Source of the DNA: Methylophaga sp. UBA3192
GTDB taxonomy: Bacteria; Pseudomonadota; Gammaproteobacteria; Nitrosococcales; Methylophagaceae
Direction of reading: 5' to 3'
Length of the DNA stretch: 64,000 bases
NCBI GenBank assembly: GCA_002363955.1
Contig: DEXE01000006.1
Span: 513,975 to 577,974 of the forward strand
A program made the position numbers and the translations under genes. Position 1 is the first letter of the stretch. Every line of letters starts with the position of its first letter. This document shows, piece by piece, positions 34,373 through 43,121 of this stretch. The notes beneath the pieces are model-generated. The model searched no databases, was not told the origin of the DNA, and saw only the letters and a list, made by a program, of their open reading frames with translations.

Positions 34373-34500
34373 AGTTTTCTCTCGCTGTTATTATTTTGGT
34401 GTCTGTAGAACAGTTTCCCCCTAGCTTTGTGGTGCATCTTCAGCCACAGCAGAGGCGGCTCTGAAAGATCAGCAGACCCTGATGTGAGTTTACGACGATA
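34373..34500 (-). other. Unassigned structured leader of metY
   Basis: Upstream of metY the minus strand can form ATCAG-GGTCTG-CTGAT, a longer imperfect stem TCTTTCAG...CTGAAGA, and CTGT-TCT-ACAG. A possible TTGCAT-N16-TAAACT promoter lies just upstream. It does not match the SAM-I or SAM-II conserved cores as I know them. It may be a regulatory leader or chance folding. Confidence 0.3.
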
Positions 34501-34519
34501 GGAATGAAATGCAATATCG

Positions 34520-34548
34520 CTTGAACTTTTATCGCTCTATCCCCATCT
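34520..34548 (+). promoter_or_regulatory. Sigma-32-type promoter for the DJ-1/ppiC pair
   Basis: CTTGAA (34520-34525), 15-base spacer, CCCCATCT (34541-34548). This matches the RpoH consensus very well and points at the DJ-1-family gene at 34603, leaving a leader of about 45 bases with an AGGAG box. Confidence 0.75.
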
Positions 34549-34602
34549 CAATCAGACAGCAATAAAAAAGATATCAAACCACACATTTCAGGAGATAAAA
34601 CC

Positions 34603-35280
34603 ATGAAAATATTAGTGGTACTGACTTCACATGATAAGCTCGGCAATACCGGCGAGAAAACCGGATTCTGGCTAGAAGAGTTAGCCGCACCCTATTACAC
34701 TATGAAAGATGCCGGTGCTGAAATCGTACTTGCATCTCCACAAGGTGGACAACCACCGCTTGATCCTAAAAGTAATCAGCCTGATTTTCAAACAGACGCC
34801 ACACGCCGTTTTGAAAATGATGCTGAAGCTAAAAACCAATTGGCTAACACGGTTAAATTAGCGGACGTTCATGCCGCAGATTATGATGCAGTGTTTTATC
34901 CAGGTGGACATGGTCCGTTATGGGATTTAACCGAGGATCAAAAGTCAATTGCACTGATTGAAAGTTTTGTACTGGCCAACAAACCAGTGGCGGCTGTGTG
35001 TCATGCACCCGCCGTATTATTAAATATTAAAACCATTGGTGACGATCCGTGGATCAAAGGTAAAAAGCTCACTGCATTTTCAAATAGTGAAGAAGATGCG
35101 GTAGGCTTATCAGAAGTTGTACCCTTTTTGCTGGAAGATGCCCTGAAACAACGTGGCGCTACTTTCAGCAAAGGTGATGACTGGACTCCATTCGTTATTA
35201 CCGATGGCATACTTATTACAGGTCAAAACCCGGCTTCCTCCGAGGCTACGGCTAAAGCCCTGTTACAACAGCTGGCTTGA
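34603..35280 (+). CDS. DJ-1/PfpI family protein (Hsp31-like)
   Basis: A 225-residue member of the type 1 glutamine amidotransferase-like superfamily. The nucleophile elbow has Cys133-His134 (VAAVCHAPAVLL), a conserved glutamate near 25-26 (FWLEELAAPYY) and the oxyanion-type PGGHG at 100-104, as in Hsp31/glyoxalase III proteins that deglycate methylglyoxal adducts or act as holdases. The heat-shock-type promoter supports a stress role. Strong AGGAG ribosome binding site. Co-transcribed with ppiC 34 bases downstream. Exact activity (glyoxalase, deglycase or chaperone) cannot be told from sequence. Confidence 0.9.
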   Translation: MKILVVLTSHDKLGNTGEKTGFWLEELAAPYYTMKDAGAEIVLASPQGGQPPLDPKSNQPDFQTDATRRFENDAEAKNQLANTVKLADVHAADYDAVFYPGGHGPLWDLTEDQKSIALIESFVLANKPVAAVCHAPAVLLNIKTIGDDPWIKGKKLTAFSNSEEDAVGLSEVVPFLLEDALKQRGATFSKGDDWTPFVITDGILITGQNPASSEATAKALLQQLA

Positions 35281-35314
35281 GAGTCAGCATCTATAAATCA
35301 ATTACGGAACTATT

Positions 35315-35596
35315 ATGGCTAGAGCAACCGCACGACACATTCTGGTAGACAGCGAAGAAATCTGTCTGGAACTAAAACGCGAAATTGAAGAAGGCGCAGA
35401 TTTTGCCGCTGTCGCCAAAGAAAATTCTTCTTGCCCTTCCAGCCGCCAAGGTGGCGATTTGGGTGAGTTTGGGCCGGGCATGATGGTGCCGGAATTCGAT
35501 AAAGTTGTGTTCTCCGCACCGGTAAACACCGTTCAGGGCCCGGTTAAAACACAATTTGGCTATCATTTGCTGGAAGTAACCAGCCGTACTGAATAA
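35315..35596 (+). CDS. ppiC: Peptidyl-prolyl isomerase, small parvulin
   Basis: A 93-residue stand-alone cytosolic parvulin: ARHILVDSEEICLELKREI, SSCPSSRQGGDLGEFGPGMMVPEFD and TQFGYHLLEVT are family signatures. No signal sequence. It catalyses cis-trans isomerisation of X-Pro bonds in folding substrates. Second gene of a probable heat-shock bicistron with the DJ-1 protein, and closed by a strong terminator. Confidence 0.93.
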   Translation: MARATARHILVDSEEICLELKREIEEGADFAAVAKENSSCPSSRQGGDLGEFGPGMMVPEFDKVVFSAPVNTVQGPVKTQFGYHLLEVTSRTE

Positions 35597-35616
35597 GTTA
35601 GCTGATACACCCCGAA

Positions 35617-35641
35617 AGCCCGGCTCCGCCGGGCTTTTTTA
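35617..35641 (+). terminator. ppiC terminator
   Basis: Stem AGCCCGGC / GCCGGGCT with a 3-base loop (35617-35635) and a run of T to 35640. The T run overlaps the dinG stop codon (35639-35641) on the opposite strand. Confidence 0.9.
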
Positions 35642-37717
35642 TTCGGTTATTAATTGATAATCCGGTAAATGCGAGAGTAATTGTTTGCCGTAATTTTTAG
35701 TTAACAGCCGACGATCCAGAATAGTTATTTGTCCGGAATCAGTTTCTTTTCTTAACAATCGACCACAGGCCTGAATCAACTTCACGCTGACCGCCGGTAA
35801 TGACAAGCTGATAAACGGCTGGCCGCCACGTTTGAGGATCCACTCTTGACGTGCCTGTTCAATCGGGCGGGTAAATACCGGAAATGGTAGTTTAGTAATG
35901 ATGACATGGGTGCATAAATTGCCAGGTAAATCGACGCCTTCTGCAAACCGATCCATGCCAAAAATAATGCTGCCCCGCCCTGCTTCAATCCGCTGAATAT
36001 GCTTGACGATCATATTTTTGGGTGACAGCTGATCACCTTGTAACAGAATCAAATTTTTCAAGGACAATGGCAATTGCTTATATACCTGCAACATCACCTG
36101 GCGTGAGGTGAATAGCACTAGCGTCGCCGCCTGAATATCAATAATTGATTTGAGTTGACTGACCACTTCCTGCTGCCACTGCGGCAGATTTTCATTGGGT
36201 AAATACTGCATCATCGGCAGTTTTAACACCGCCTGTTGCTGATATTTAAACGGTGAAGGCAACGCCAGAAAGTGTTTTTCATCGTAACGCTGTAAGCCAC
36301 AGTCCGCCCGGAAACGCTGGAACAATCCCATGCCCCGTAAAGTGGCTGAGGTCATCACTACTCCATAGGCCCGCTGCCATAAACTGTGATCCAGAAAACC
36401 TGCGGCGGTCATTGGCCCGGCATGAACCACCAGGGTTTGCTGTTTGGCAAACTGTTCCTGTGCCAGCCAGCGCACATTGGGCGGGCGCTCGGCTTTATCC
36501 TCATCGAGAAACAGCGCCATAAAATCAATCAGATAGCCAAAAATATTCTGTACAGTTCCCACTTGAGGCAGCAACGCCTCGCCCACTTTATTACTTAGCT
36601 GGGTTTTCTCCAGCCCTTCTTTAATCCATTTGCCAATCAAAGAAAAGTGTTTATAAATAGAATTGGCGCGCTGTAACAGGTTCTGACAGGGAATAAACAA
36701 GGCATTGAGTAACGGACTGCCCCAGAAAATACGTGGCTCACTGATGCGTCCTTCCAGCATTTCATTTACTGTGGCATCACTGCCCAAAATATCCAGTAAC
36801 TGTTGCAAAAGGCTGACAATTGCTGGTAAATCCTGACGGATTTCCTTAAACATATAACCAAAATCATGTTGCCGGAATGCCAATGCAGTTGGCAGCTTTT
36901 TCATCAGACTGTCGGCGGTTTCAACGGTTTGATAAAGCTGTGCAAAGTTCAATGCTTTGGCCGCATGGCCAAGCGCTTTTTGCGGCAGATTATGTGCTTC
37001 ATCAAACACCAGAATCAGCTCTTCAGGATTGGGTAATACCAACCCACCGCCCAAGTCAGCATCACTGAGTAATAAATCGTGATTGACCACGACAACCTGT
37101 GCCAGCTGCATTTCCTTGCGCAGCAAATAATATGGACAGCTAATGTAATATCGGCAGCTCTTTCCGGCACAGCCTTCTGAATCCGTAGAGACTTCATGCC
37201 AGAGAGCCGGATCAATGGCATCGGTACGGCTATCCCGATCACCATCCCAGCGATGTTCATCCCAATCCTGAAACAGATTTTTCGCCTGAGTTTGCATCAA
37301 TACCTGCTGGTATTTCTGATCTACATCAAACGTCAAATCTTGCTGTTCCGGTGTGGTTGCCAGTTGTGCCAGTTTACTGGGGCACACATAACGGCGGCGG
37401 CCTTTGATCTGCATAAAGCGTATCGGTTGTGGCAAAGCCGCTGAAAACTGTGGCAGATCTTTCTGAATCAATTGTTGTTGCAGATTGACGGTTGCGGTAC
37501 TGATAACCAGCAATTTTTTACTGTTCAAAGCTGTTTCAATGGCACCGCTGAGATATGCCAACGTTTTCCCCACGCCGGTTGGTGCTTCCACTACCGCCAT
37601 TCTATTTTGTGACTGTTGCAGGCGCTGATGAATAAAACGACTCATTTCAACTTGTTGCGATCTGGCTTTAAAGTCCGGCATCAACTTATTGATACTGGTA
37701 AATATTTCATCAAACAC
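35639..37717 (-). CDS. dinG: ATP-dependent DNA helicase DinG
   Basis: A superfamily 2, XPD-like 5'-3' helicase that resolves R-loops and other structures. It has 692 residues, Walker A APTGVGKT at 45-52, DEAH-type box FDEAHNLP, and four cysteines for a 4Fe-4S cluster (RYVCPSK and CAGKSCRYYISC). Motif VI is in QACGRLLRKE near the C-terminus. No LexA-type CTGT-N8-ACAG box was seen upstream. It abuts ldhA with no gap, so it is probably co-transcribed. Confidence 0.93.
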   Translation of the reverse strand: MFDEIFTSINKLMPDFKARSQQVEMSRFIHQRLQQSQNRMAVVEAPTGVGKTLAYLSGAIETALNSKKLLVISTATVNLQQQLIQKDLPQFSAALPQPIRFMQIKGRRRYVCPSKLAQLATTPEQQDLTFDVDQKYQQVLMQTQAKNLFQDWDEHRWDGDRDSRTDAIDPALWHEVSTDSEGCAGKSCRYYISCPYYLLRKEMQLAQVVVVNHDLLLSDADLGGGLVLPNPEELILVFDEAHNLPQKALGHAAKALNFAQLYQTVETADSLMKKLPTALAFRQHDFGYMFKEIRQDLPAIVSLLQQLLDILGSDATVNEMLEGRISEPRIFWGSPLLNALFIPCQNLLQRANSIYKHFSLIGKWIKEGLEKTQLSNKVGEALLPQVGTVQNIFGYLIDFMALFLDEDKAERPPNVRWLAQEQFAKQQTLVVHAGPMTAAGFLDHSLWQRAYGVVMTSATLRGMGLFQRFRADCGLQRYDEKHFLALPSPFKYQQQAVLKLPMMQYLPNENLPQWQQEVVSQLKSIIDIQAATLVLFTSRQVMLQVYKQLPLSLKNLILLQGDQLSPKNMIVKHIQRIEAGRGSIIFGMDRFAEGVDLPGNLCTHVIITKLPFPVFTRPIEQARQEWILKRGGQPFISLSLPAVSVKLIQACGRLLRKETDSGQITILDRRLLTKNYGKQLLSHLPDYQLITE

Positions 37718-38719
37718 TTAACGTATTTCCACTCGGTTTTTCAGTGCCTTACCAGCCATAAAATCATCAATATTCTGCAAAGTTGTGTGCGCGATATGCT
37801 GCAATGCTTCCCGGGTGAAATAGGCTTGGTGTCCGGTGACCAGCACATTTGGAAAGGTTAATAAACGCTGGAATATATCGTCCTGAATAATATCGGTGGA
37901 ATGGTCTTCAAAAAACAGACTGCCTTCCTGTTCATACACATCGATTCCCAGATAGCCTATATGCAGCGCTTTCAGGGCATCTAATACGGCGACTGTATCC
38001 AATAAAGCTCCGCGACTGGTATTAATCAGCATTACGCCCGGTTTGGTCAGCCTGAGACTGGCAGCATTGATAATATGATACGTTGCATCATTTAATGGAC
38101 AATGCAGGCTGATAATATCGCTTTGACCGAGCAAGCTGTCGAGTGTCACTACGTCAAAACCAGCTTTTTTAGCCGGTTCAGCATTATGCGGGTCATAAAT
38201 CAAAACCTGACAACCAAATGCCCGTAAACGCTCAGCTACTAACAAGCCAATTTTACCGCCACCGATAATGCCCGCGGTTTTACCGAAGAAATCAAAACCC
38301 AGCAAACCATCCAGAGAAAAATTACCATCGCGAACGCGATTATAAGCCCTAGGGATCTTCCGACTTAATGCCAGCATCAGCGCAATGGTATGTTCCGCGA
38401 CAGCATAGGGTGAATAAGCTGGCACATTGACCACGGTTATACCAAGCTTGTCAGCGGCCGTTAAATCCACCTGATTAACCCCGGCACAGCGTATCGCAAT
38501 TAAACGGGTACCGTTTTCTGCCAGCATTTTAAGTGTTTCAGCCGATATATCGTCATTAACAAACGCACTGACCACTTCAACATCTTTGGCTAATGCTGCT
38601 GTCATTGGATTTAACGCCATTTCATAAAAACATAAAGATACGCGCTCATCGGCCATTCCCGTGAGATAGGCCTGATCATAGGGTTTTGCGCTGAATACCG
38701 CGACATGCGTTGGTTTCAT
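37718..38719 (-). CDS. ldhA: D-lactate dehydrogenase (2-hydroxyacid dehydrogenase family)
   Basis: NADH-dependent reduction of pyruvate to D-lactate. The 333-residue protein has the NAD-binding IGGGKIG near 152-158, the arginine of NTSRG near 233-237, a glutamate in DVYEQE near 262 and the catalytic histidine in VTGHQAYFT near 298. The segment EGSLFFEDHS is typical of fermentative LdhA. Ribosome binding site AAAGG. It is the first gene of an apparent ldhA-dinG unit and diverges from pfkB. Confidence 0.9.
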   Translation of the reverse strand: MKPTHVAVFSAKPYDQAYLTGMADERVSLCFYEMALNPMTAALAKDVEVVSAFVNDDISAETLKMLAENGTRLIAIRCAGVNQVDLTAADKLGITVVNVPAYSPYAVAEHTIALMLALSRKIPRAYNRVRDGNFSLDGLLGFDFFGKTAGIIGGGKIGLLVAERLRAFGCQVLIYDPHNAEPAKKAGFDVVTLDSLLGQSDIISLHCPLNDATYHIINAASLRLTKPGVMLINTSRGALLDTVAVLDALKALHIGYLGIDVYEQEGSLFFEDHSTDIIQDDIFQRLLTFPNVLVTGHQAYFTREALQHIAHTTLQNIDDFMAGKALKNRVEIR

Positions 38720-38802
38720 TTGGAGCCTTTATCAGAAATGCAGTTTATTATTGGTCAGCTGAGCATCATTTTATCGAACAAATTTTATTATCGGAGACAG
38801 TC

Positions 38803-39753
38803 ATGACGCCGTCATCGGGAAACATTCATGTGTTATGTTTAAACCCTGCTTTGGATGTGACTTACCATGTCAAAAAGTTAATCCCCGATCAAAAATCACG
38901 TTCCGATGCTGCCCGTCATGATCCAGGGGGTAATGGTATCAATATTGGGCGGGCTTTGTTTCGTATGCAGGCAGATGCAACAACGTACTGTGTTATTGCC
39001 GGTTCAGTTGGTGAGATTCTGCGAGACATGCTTGTTGAACAGCTACCCAATGTTATGTTTCATCCTGTCTCAGGACAGACACGCATTAACAGCACGATTA
39101 TTGAGCTTGATACACAATCTCAATTTCAAATCACTGATGCTGGCACACCTGTCCCGGCAGCCCAGTTAAGTCAATTGGTGGAGAATTTTGCCGATGCCGT
39201 AGGAAATGGTTATGGCATTCTTACCGGGTCATGCCAACCCAATATACCTGCCTCTCTGTATGCTGATTTAGTTAATAAAATCCAGCAACATGGCGGACGC
39301 GCTGTCGTTGACAGTCATGGTGAAATATTACGTTTGGCAATTGAAGCGAAACCTTTTTTGATTAAACCCAATCTGTATGAACTGGAAACCCTGCTGCAAA
39401 TAAAACTCAACACTATAGAAGCTATTGCCGAATGCGCCAGACAACTGCAACTGTCCGGGGTTACCCATGTCTGTGTCTCCTTAGGCGATCAAGGTGCTTT
39501 ATTAGTCAGCCCGAAAAACAGTTTTTATGCGAAAGCGTTAGCGGTACCAGTGAATACTACCGTGGGTGCAGGTGATTCCATGGTGGCGGGTCTGGTGGCC
39601 GGGTTTAGTCTTGATGATCAGCCCGAAACGGCATTGCGCTATGGTATCGCCTGTGGAGCCGGTACCGTAATGCACGCCGGAACAGAATTATTTCAAGGTC
39701 ATGAACTGGCCGATTTCCGACAGCAGGTGACGATTCACACTCTGGATATTTAA
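38803..39753 (+). CDS. pfkB: PfkB-family phosphofructokinase
   Basis: I start at ATG 38803 (MTPSSGNIHVLCLNPALD, 316 residues), preceded by GGAGA; the frame extends upstream into the ldhA promoter. Ribokinase-fold sugar kinase: PGGNGINIGRAL near 44, VDSHGEILRLAI and KPNLYELE, and the catalytic TVGAGDSMVAG near 256. Residue pattern is closest to 6-phosphofructokinase II (PfkB) and FruK/LacC enzymes; which sugar phosphate it uses is uncertain. The stop codon overlaps that of recJ on the other strand. Confidence 0.8.
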   Translation: MTPSSGNIHVLCLNPALDVTYHVKKLIPDQKSRSDAARHDPGGNGINIGRALFRMQADATTYCVIAGSVGEILRDMLVEQLPNVMFHPVSGQTRINSTIIELDTQSQFQITDAGTPVPAAQLSQLVENFADAVGNGYGILTGSCQPNIPASLYADLVNKIQQHGGRAVVDSHGEILRLAIEAKPFLIKPNLYELETLLQIKLNTIEAIAECARQLQLSGVTHVCVSLGDQGALLVSPKNSFYAKALAVPVNTTVGAGDSMVAGLVAGFSLDDQPETALRYGIACGAGTVMHAGTELFQGHELADFRQQVTIHTLDI

Positions 39754-41474
39754 ATCGGCAAGATATTATCAACCAGCAATTGTAATGATTTTGTTTGCCG
39801 GAATTCATTCACATCCAGGCGATAATGCAAGCCAACTTTCTGGCCGATTTGCAGCCATACCGGGGCGGTCTGCCGAAACGCCATGGCCGTGATTTCACGT
39901 CCATCATCAAGTTTGATGGTTAACCGCAGATGGTCCGATTGCTGACCGACATGACGGTAATTCTGCAACACAAACTGGCCATGAAACTGTGGTTCCGGAA
40001 AAGCCTGTCCCCATGGCGCCAGAACCGGTAATTGCTCTGCCAGCTGCATGTTCATTTCCTGCGCCGATAATTCACCATCAGAATACAAAGCGCGTTCAAA
40101 TACAGTGGGATCGGCTGCAAGCTGAATAGCTTCTCTGAATGCCTGCTCAAATAATGAAAAATCGTTCTGCTTTAATGTTAACCCTGCTGCCATCGCATGT
40201 CCGCCAAAGCGCAAAATTAAATCCGGATATTTAGCAGCGACATTAACCAGCACATCACGAATATGAACGCCTGTTATGGAGCGTGCCGAACCCTTGATTT
40301 CGCCAGGTTCGCCCGGTGCAAACACAATGACCGGCCGATGCAGTTTTTCTTTAATTCGAGAGGCGAGTAACCCGATTACCCCTTGATGCCAGCTTTCTTC
40401 ATATAAACAATAAGCAGTTGCCTGGCTGGTTTCATTAAGCTGAAGTTTTTCCAGCATCGCCAGAGCTTCCAGTTGCATGCCTTGTTCAACCGAGCGACGC
40501 TCAAGATTAATCTGATCCAGCAACTGAGCAGCTTGCTGAGCCATGGCAAAGTTATCCGTCAGCAAGGTATCAATGCCCAGCCCCATATCTTCCATACGAC
40601 CGGCGGCATTTAATCTTGGCGCAATGGCAAAGCCCAAATCCTGTGCAGATAATCGCTCAAGATCTTTACCGGCAATCTGTAATAAAGCACGAATGCCTGC
40701 ACAGGCGCGTCCCTGCCGCATGCGTTTCAGACCCAGATCTACCAATGTGCGATTGAGCCTGTCTAAAGGCACAACATCGGCGACGGTGCCTAATGCCACC
40801 AAATCCAGTAATTCCACCAGACGTGGTTCTGCCAGTTTTTGTAATTCAAACCAGTTAATATCACGTAAGCCCTGCCGCAAACCGAGCAGAACATAAAACG
40901 CCACCCCAACCCCTGCCAGCATTTTGCTGGGAAAGTTATCATCCGGTTGATTAGGATTAACGATGGCATCGGCTTGTGGCAATTGTTCTGCCGCAAGATG
41001 ATGATCAGTGATCAACACTTGCATCCCACGTTGTTTGGCCAGAGCAACCCCATCCAGACTGGCAATGCCGTTATCTACGGTAATCAATAAATCCGGTTGA
41101 TCTTCAGCAGCAATTTCATTCAATAATTCAGTGGTTAAACCATAGCCGTGGACAAAGCGATTCGGCACTGTAAAATCAATCTGTTGCAAACCCATCATGC
41201 GTAAACCACGCATCATCACGGCGCAGCTGGTAGCGCCATCGCTATCAAAATCCGCCACAATCATGACTCGCCATTGCTGCTGTAATGCCTGGATCAATAA
41301 TGTTACGGCAGCTTCCATCCCCAACATTTCCGAGGGTTTTGGCAACTCAGCTAAATCAAAGGTTAATTCATCAGCCTTTTTGATACCGCGTGCGGCCATG
41401 ATTTTGCGAATGCACTCTGGCCAGTCATTGGGTAAAGCGCTTAAATCTTCTGTTGTTCGTTGTTGAATGTTCAT
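39750..41474 (-). CDS. recJ: Single-stranded-DNA-specific exonuclease RecJ
   Basis: 5'-3' ssDNA exonuclease used in recombination and mismatch repair. From ATG 41474 (MNIQQRTTEDLSALPNDW) it has 574 residues; a longer frame reaches into the upstream gene. The DHH phosphoesterase motifs are clear: IVADFDSDGATSC, LITVDNGI, LITDHHLA, then a DHHA1 domain with FGGHAMAAGLTL. It starts 4 bases after the stop of the rpfE-like gene. Confidence 0.95.
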   Translation of the reverse strand: MNIQQRTTEDLSALPNDWPECIRKIMAARGIKKADELTFDLAELPKPSEMLGMEAAVTLLIQALQQQWRVMIVADFDSDGATSCAVMMRGLRMMGLQQIDFTVPNRFVHGYGLTTELLNEIAAEDQPDLLITVDNGIASLDGVALAKQRGMQVLITDHHLAAEQLPQADAIVNPNQPDDNFPSKMLAGVGVAFYVLLGLRQGLRDINWFELQKLAEPRLVELLDLVALGTVADVVPLDRLNRTLVDLGLKRMRQGRACAGIRALLQIAGKDLERLSAQDLGFAIAPRLNAAGRMEDMGLGIDTLLTDNFAMAQQAAQLLDQINLERRSVEQGMQLEALAMLEKLQLNETSQATAYCLYEESWHQGVIGLLASRIKEKLHRPVIVFAPGEPGEIKGSARSITGVHIRDVLVNVAAKYPDLILRFGGHAMAAGLTLKQNDFSLFEQAFREAIQLAADPTVFERALYSDGELSAQEMNMQLAEQLPVLAPWGQAFPEPQFHGQFVLQNYRHVGQQSDHLRLTIKLDDGREITAMAFRQTAPVWLQIGQKVGLHYRLDVNEFRQTKSLQLLVDNILPI

Positions 41475-41478
41475 CGGA

Positions 41479-42411
41479 TTACCACGGTTTCCAGACATCC
41501 CAGCAACGCCAGACATACTGGCCATGTTGCGGGATAATTAAACGTAATTGACGAATTTGATAACGACGTAATTTACGTAGCAAAGGCAAAATGTGCTGCG
41601 TTGTATTTTGCTCCAGTCGTTGTGGCCAGTTACTTTGTAAATCCAGTTCAGGAAATACCAGTAACTGCTGACCCGTCATCGTGTTTTCAGATTTCCATTC
41701 AGTCATGGGTTGCAAGCTCGTTGAAGTCGCTGATGCAAGCGACTTTAATAACGCCGCGTCACCATAAAGCTGTTGCCAGGTATTTGCTTGTGGCTGCCAA
41801 TCAGCCTTCCCCCAGAACCAGAGACTGTTGACCGGTAATTTGCCAGCGGACTGCCTTTGTTGATTAACCGGATGTTCAAATAACACCATCTGAATTTCAT
41901 TACTTAACCGTAACCAATCATTTTGTTCGGCCCCTTTCGGTAATGCTGATGCAACCGATTTACCAATTAAGGATGACATGGCTGTCAGATTAATGTCCGG
42001 CATAGTTTCTAACCAAATCGACCAGTGGTTCAGATCATTGGGCACCAGTTGAGCGTCGAAATCATTCAACAGTGGTTGGATGCTTTCTCTGAGCTGAGTG
42101 CCCTCTTCCATTGTTAAATCAGTGATGGGAAATAATAAAAGCCGATCACGATCAGCATGCAGATAACATGGATCAGCACACAGACTCAATTGGCCCGGGT
42201 TACGTAATTGCGCGGTGGGTAAATCAGGTCCTGAAAGCATGTTAGTGCTGAATAACTGGATAAGCTCATGTTCAAAGGAATTATCGCTGACTGTAAAGTT
42301 AGCTTTTTTAAATAATTTCTGCAGAGCTTCGGGCACTAAAGACTGATTGATTTCCTGCATTACAGTGGCTAAACCGGGCCATATAATCGTTACCGATGGC
42401 TTTTCAGCCAT
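41479..42411 (-). CDS. rpfE: RpfE-type / phosphoglycerate mutase-like protein
   Basis: A 310-residue protein resembling the RpfE-type regulatory protein encoded next to recJ in Xanthomonas and others. Recognisable pieces are LCADPCYLHADRDRLLLF (near 78-95), VNSLWFWGKADW (near 200-210) and the C-terminal WRCWDVWKPW. Relatives are often annotated as cofactor-independent phosphoglycerate mutases, but the catalytic parts are not evident here. It overlaps hda by 8 bases and is coupled to recJ. Function unknown; assignment rests on motifs and synteny. Confidence 0.6.
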   Translation of the reverse strand: MAEKPSVTIIWPGLATVMQEINQSLVPEALQKLFKKANFTVSDNSFEHELIQLFSTNMLSGPDLPTAQLRNPGQLSLCADPCYLHADRDRLLLFPITDLTMEEGTQLRESIQPLLNDFDAQLVPNDLNHWSIWLETMPDINLTAMSSLIGKSVASALPKGAEQNDWLRLSNEIQMVLFEHPVNQQRQSAGKLPVNSLWFWGKADWQPQANTWQQLYGDAALLKSLASATSTSLQPMTEWKSENTMTGQQLLVFPELDLQSNWPQRLEQNTTQHILPLLRKLRRYQIRQLRLIIPQHGQYVWRCWDVWKPW

Positions 42412-43108
42412 GGTGGATCACTTCCCGTACAAACGGAATGGTCAAACGACGCTGGGCCTGTAAAGACGCCTTATCAAGTCGCTTCAGGACCAGCATCAGC
42501 GATGGCATATCACGGCTGTAATGACGCAAAAGGTATTGAGCCACCTCTTCAGGCAGAATCAACCCCCGGCTCTGTGCATGGCTTATCAATGCCTGTTGTT
42601 TAAGCACATCAGTCATTGAAGGTAATTGATAAATCAACCCTGTAGAAAGTCGGGAACGCAAATCTGGTAATTGAATAGCCAGTTGAGCCGGATTCTGGTC
42701 AGCACAAATCAATAATTTATGCTCATGTTCACGTAATTGATTAAAGCAATGAAACAATGCTTCTTCCCAGGCTGATTCACCACAAATTGCCTGCAGGTCG
42801 TCCAGACAAACAACATCAGTATGAAATAACGAAGCTAATACCTCTGGGTCTGCGGTATCAAGTAACTCCTGAAGGTTGATATAACTTACCTGACGTCCAC
42901 GCTGTTGTAATTGTTCGGCAATCGCGAGATTTAAATGCGTTTTGCCAACGCCAGACTCTCCCCAAAGATAGAGAAAATCGGGTTTTCTTTCGCGGCAGAA
43001 AACGTCAACTACTGAGGCTAACTCATCATTTTCAAATATAAAATTATCTATTCGAAAGATTTCCTGCTGCGTAAGGTGCAGTGTCAGCTGTATTTCTTGC
43101 TTCTTCAT
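42404..43108 (-). CDS. hda: DnaA regulatory inactivator Hda
   Basis: Stimulates hydrolysis of ATP bound to DnaA to prevent re-initiation. It has 234 residues. An N-terminal clamp-binding motif QLTLHL at 7-12 would bind DnaN. AAA+ features follow: Walker A GESGVGKTH near 50-58, VVCLDDLQAI as Walker B, and DLRSRLSTG as the arginine-finger region. It is DnaA-like but lacks the DNA-binding domain. Next to rpfE-recJ and a permease. Confidence 0.93.
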   Translation of the reverse strand: MKKQEIQLTLHLTQQEIFRIDNFIFENDELASVVDVFCRERKPDFLYLWGESGVGKTHLNLAIAEQLQQRGRQVSYINLQELLDTADPEVLASLFHTDVVCLDDLQAICGESAWEEALFHCFNQLREHEHKLLICADQNPAQLAIQLPDLRSRLSTGLIYQLPSMTDVLKQQALISHAQSRGLILPEEVAQYLLRHYSRDMPSLMLVLKRLDKASLQAQRRLTIPFVREVIHHG

Positions 43109-43121
43109 CGGTACAGAGCGG

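Noticed and set aside
34373..34500. SAM riboswitch upstream of metY
   Set aside because: Neither the SAM-I core nor the SAM-II GCUAAA-type core with its upstream pairing could be matched; only a partial AAAGCTA is present.
37718..38802. LexA box for dinG
   Set aside because: No CTGT-N8-ACAG site was found before ldhA-dinG, so SOS control could not be supported.
39749..39754. TTTAAA shared by the pfkB and recJ stop codons
   Set aside because: A simple convergent overlap of stop codons with no further structure; of little significance.
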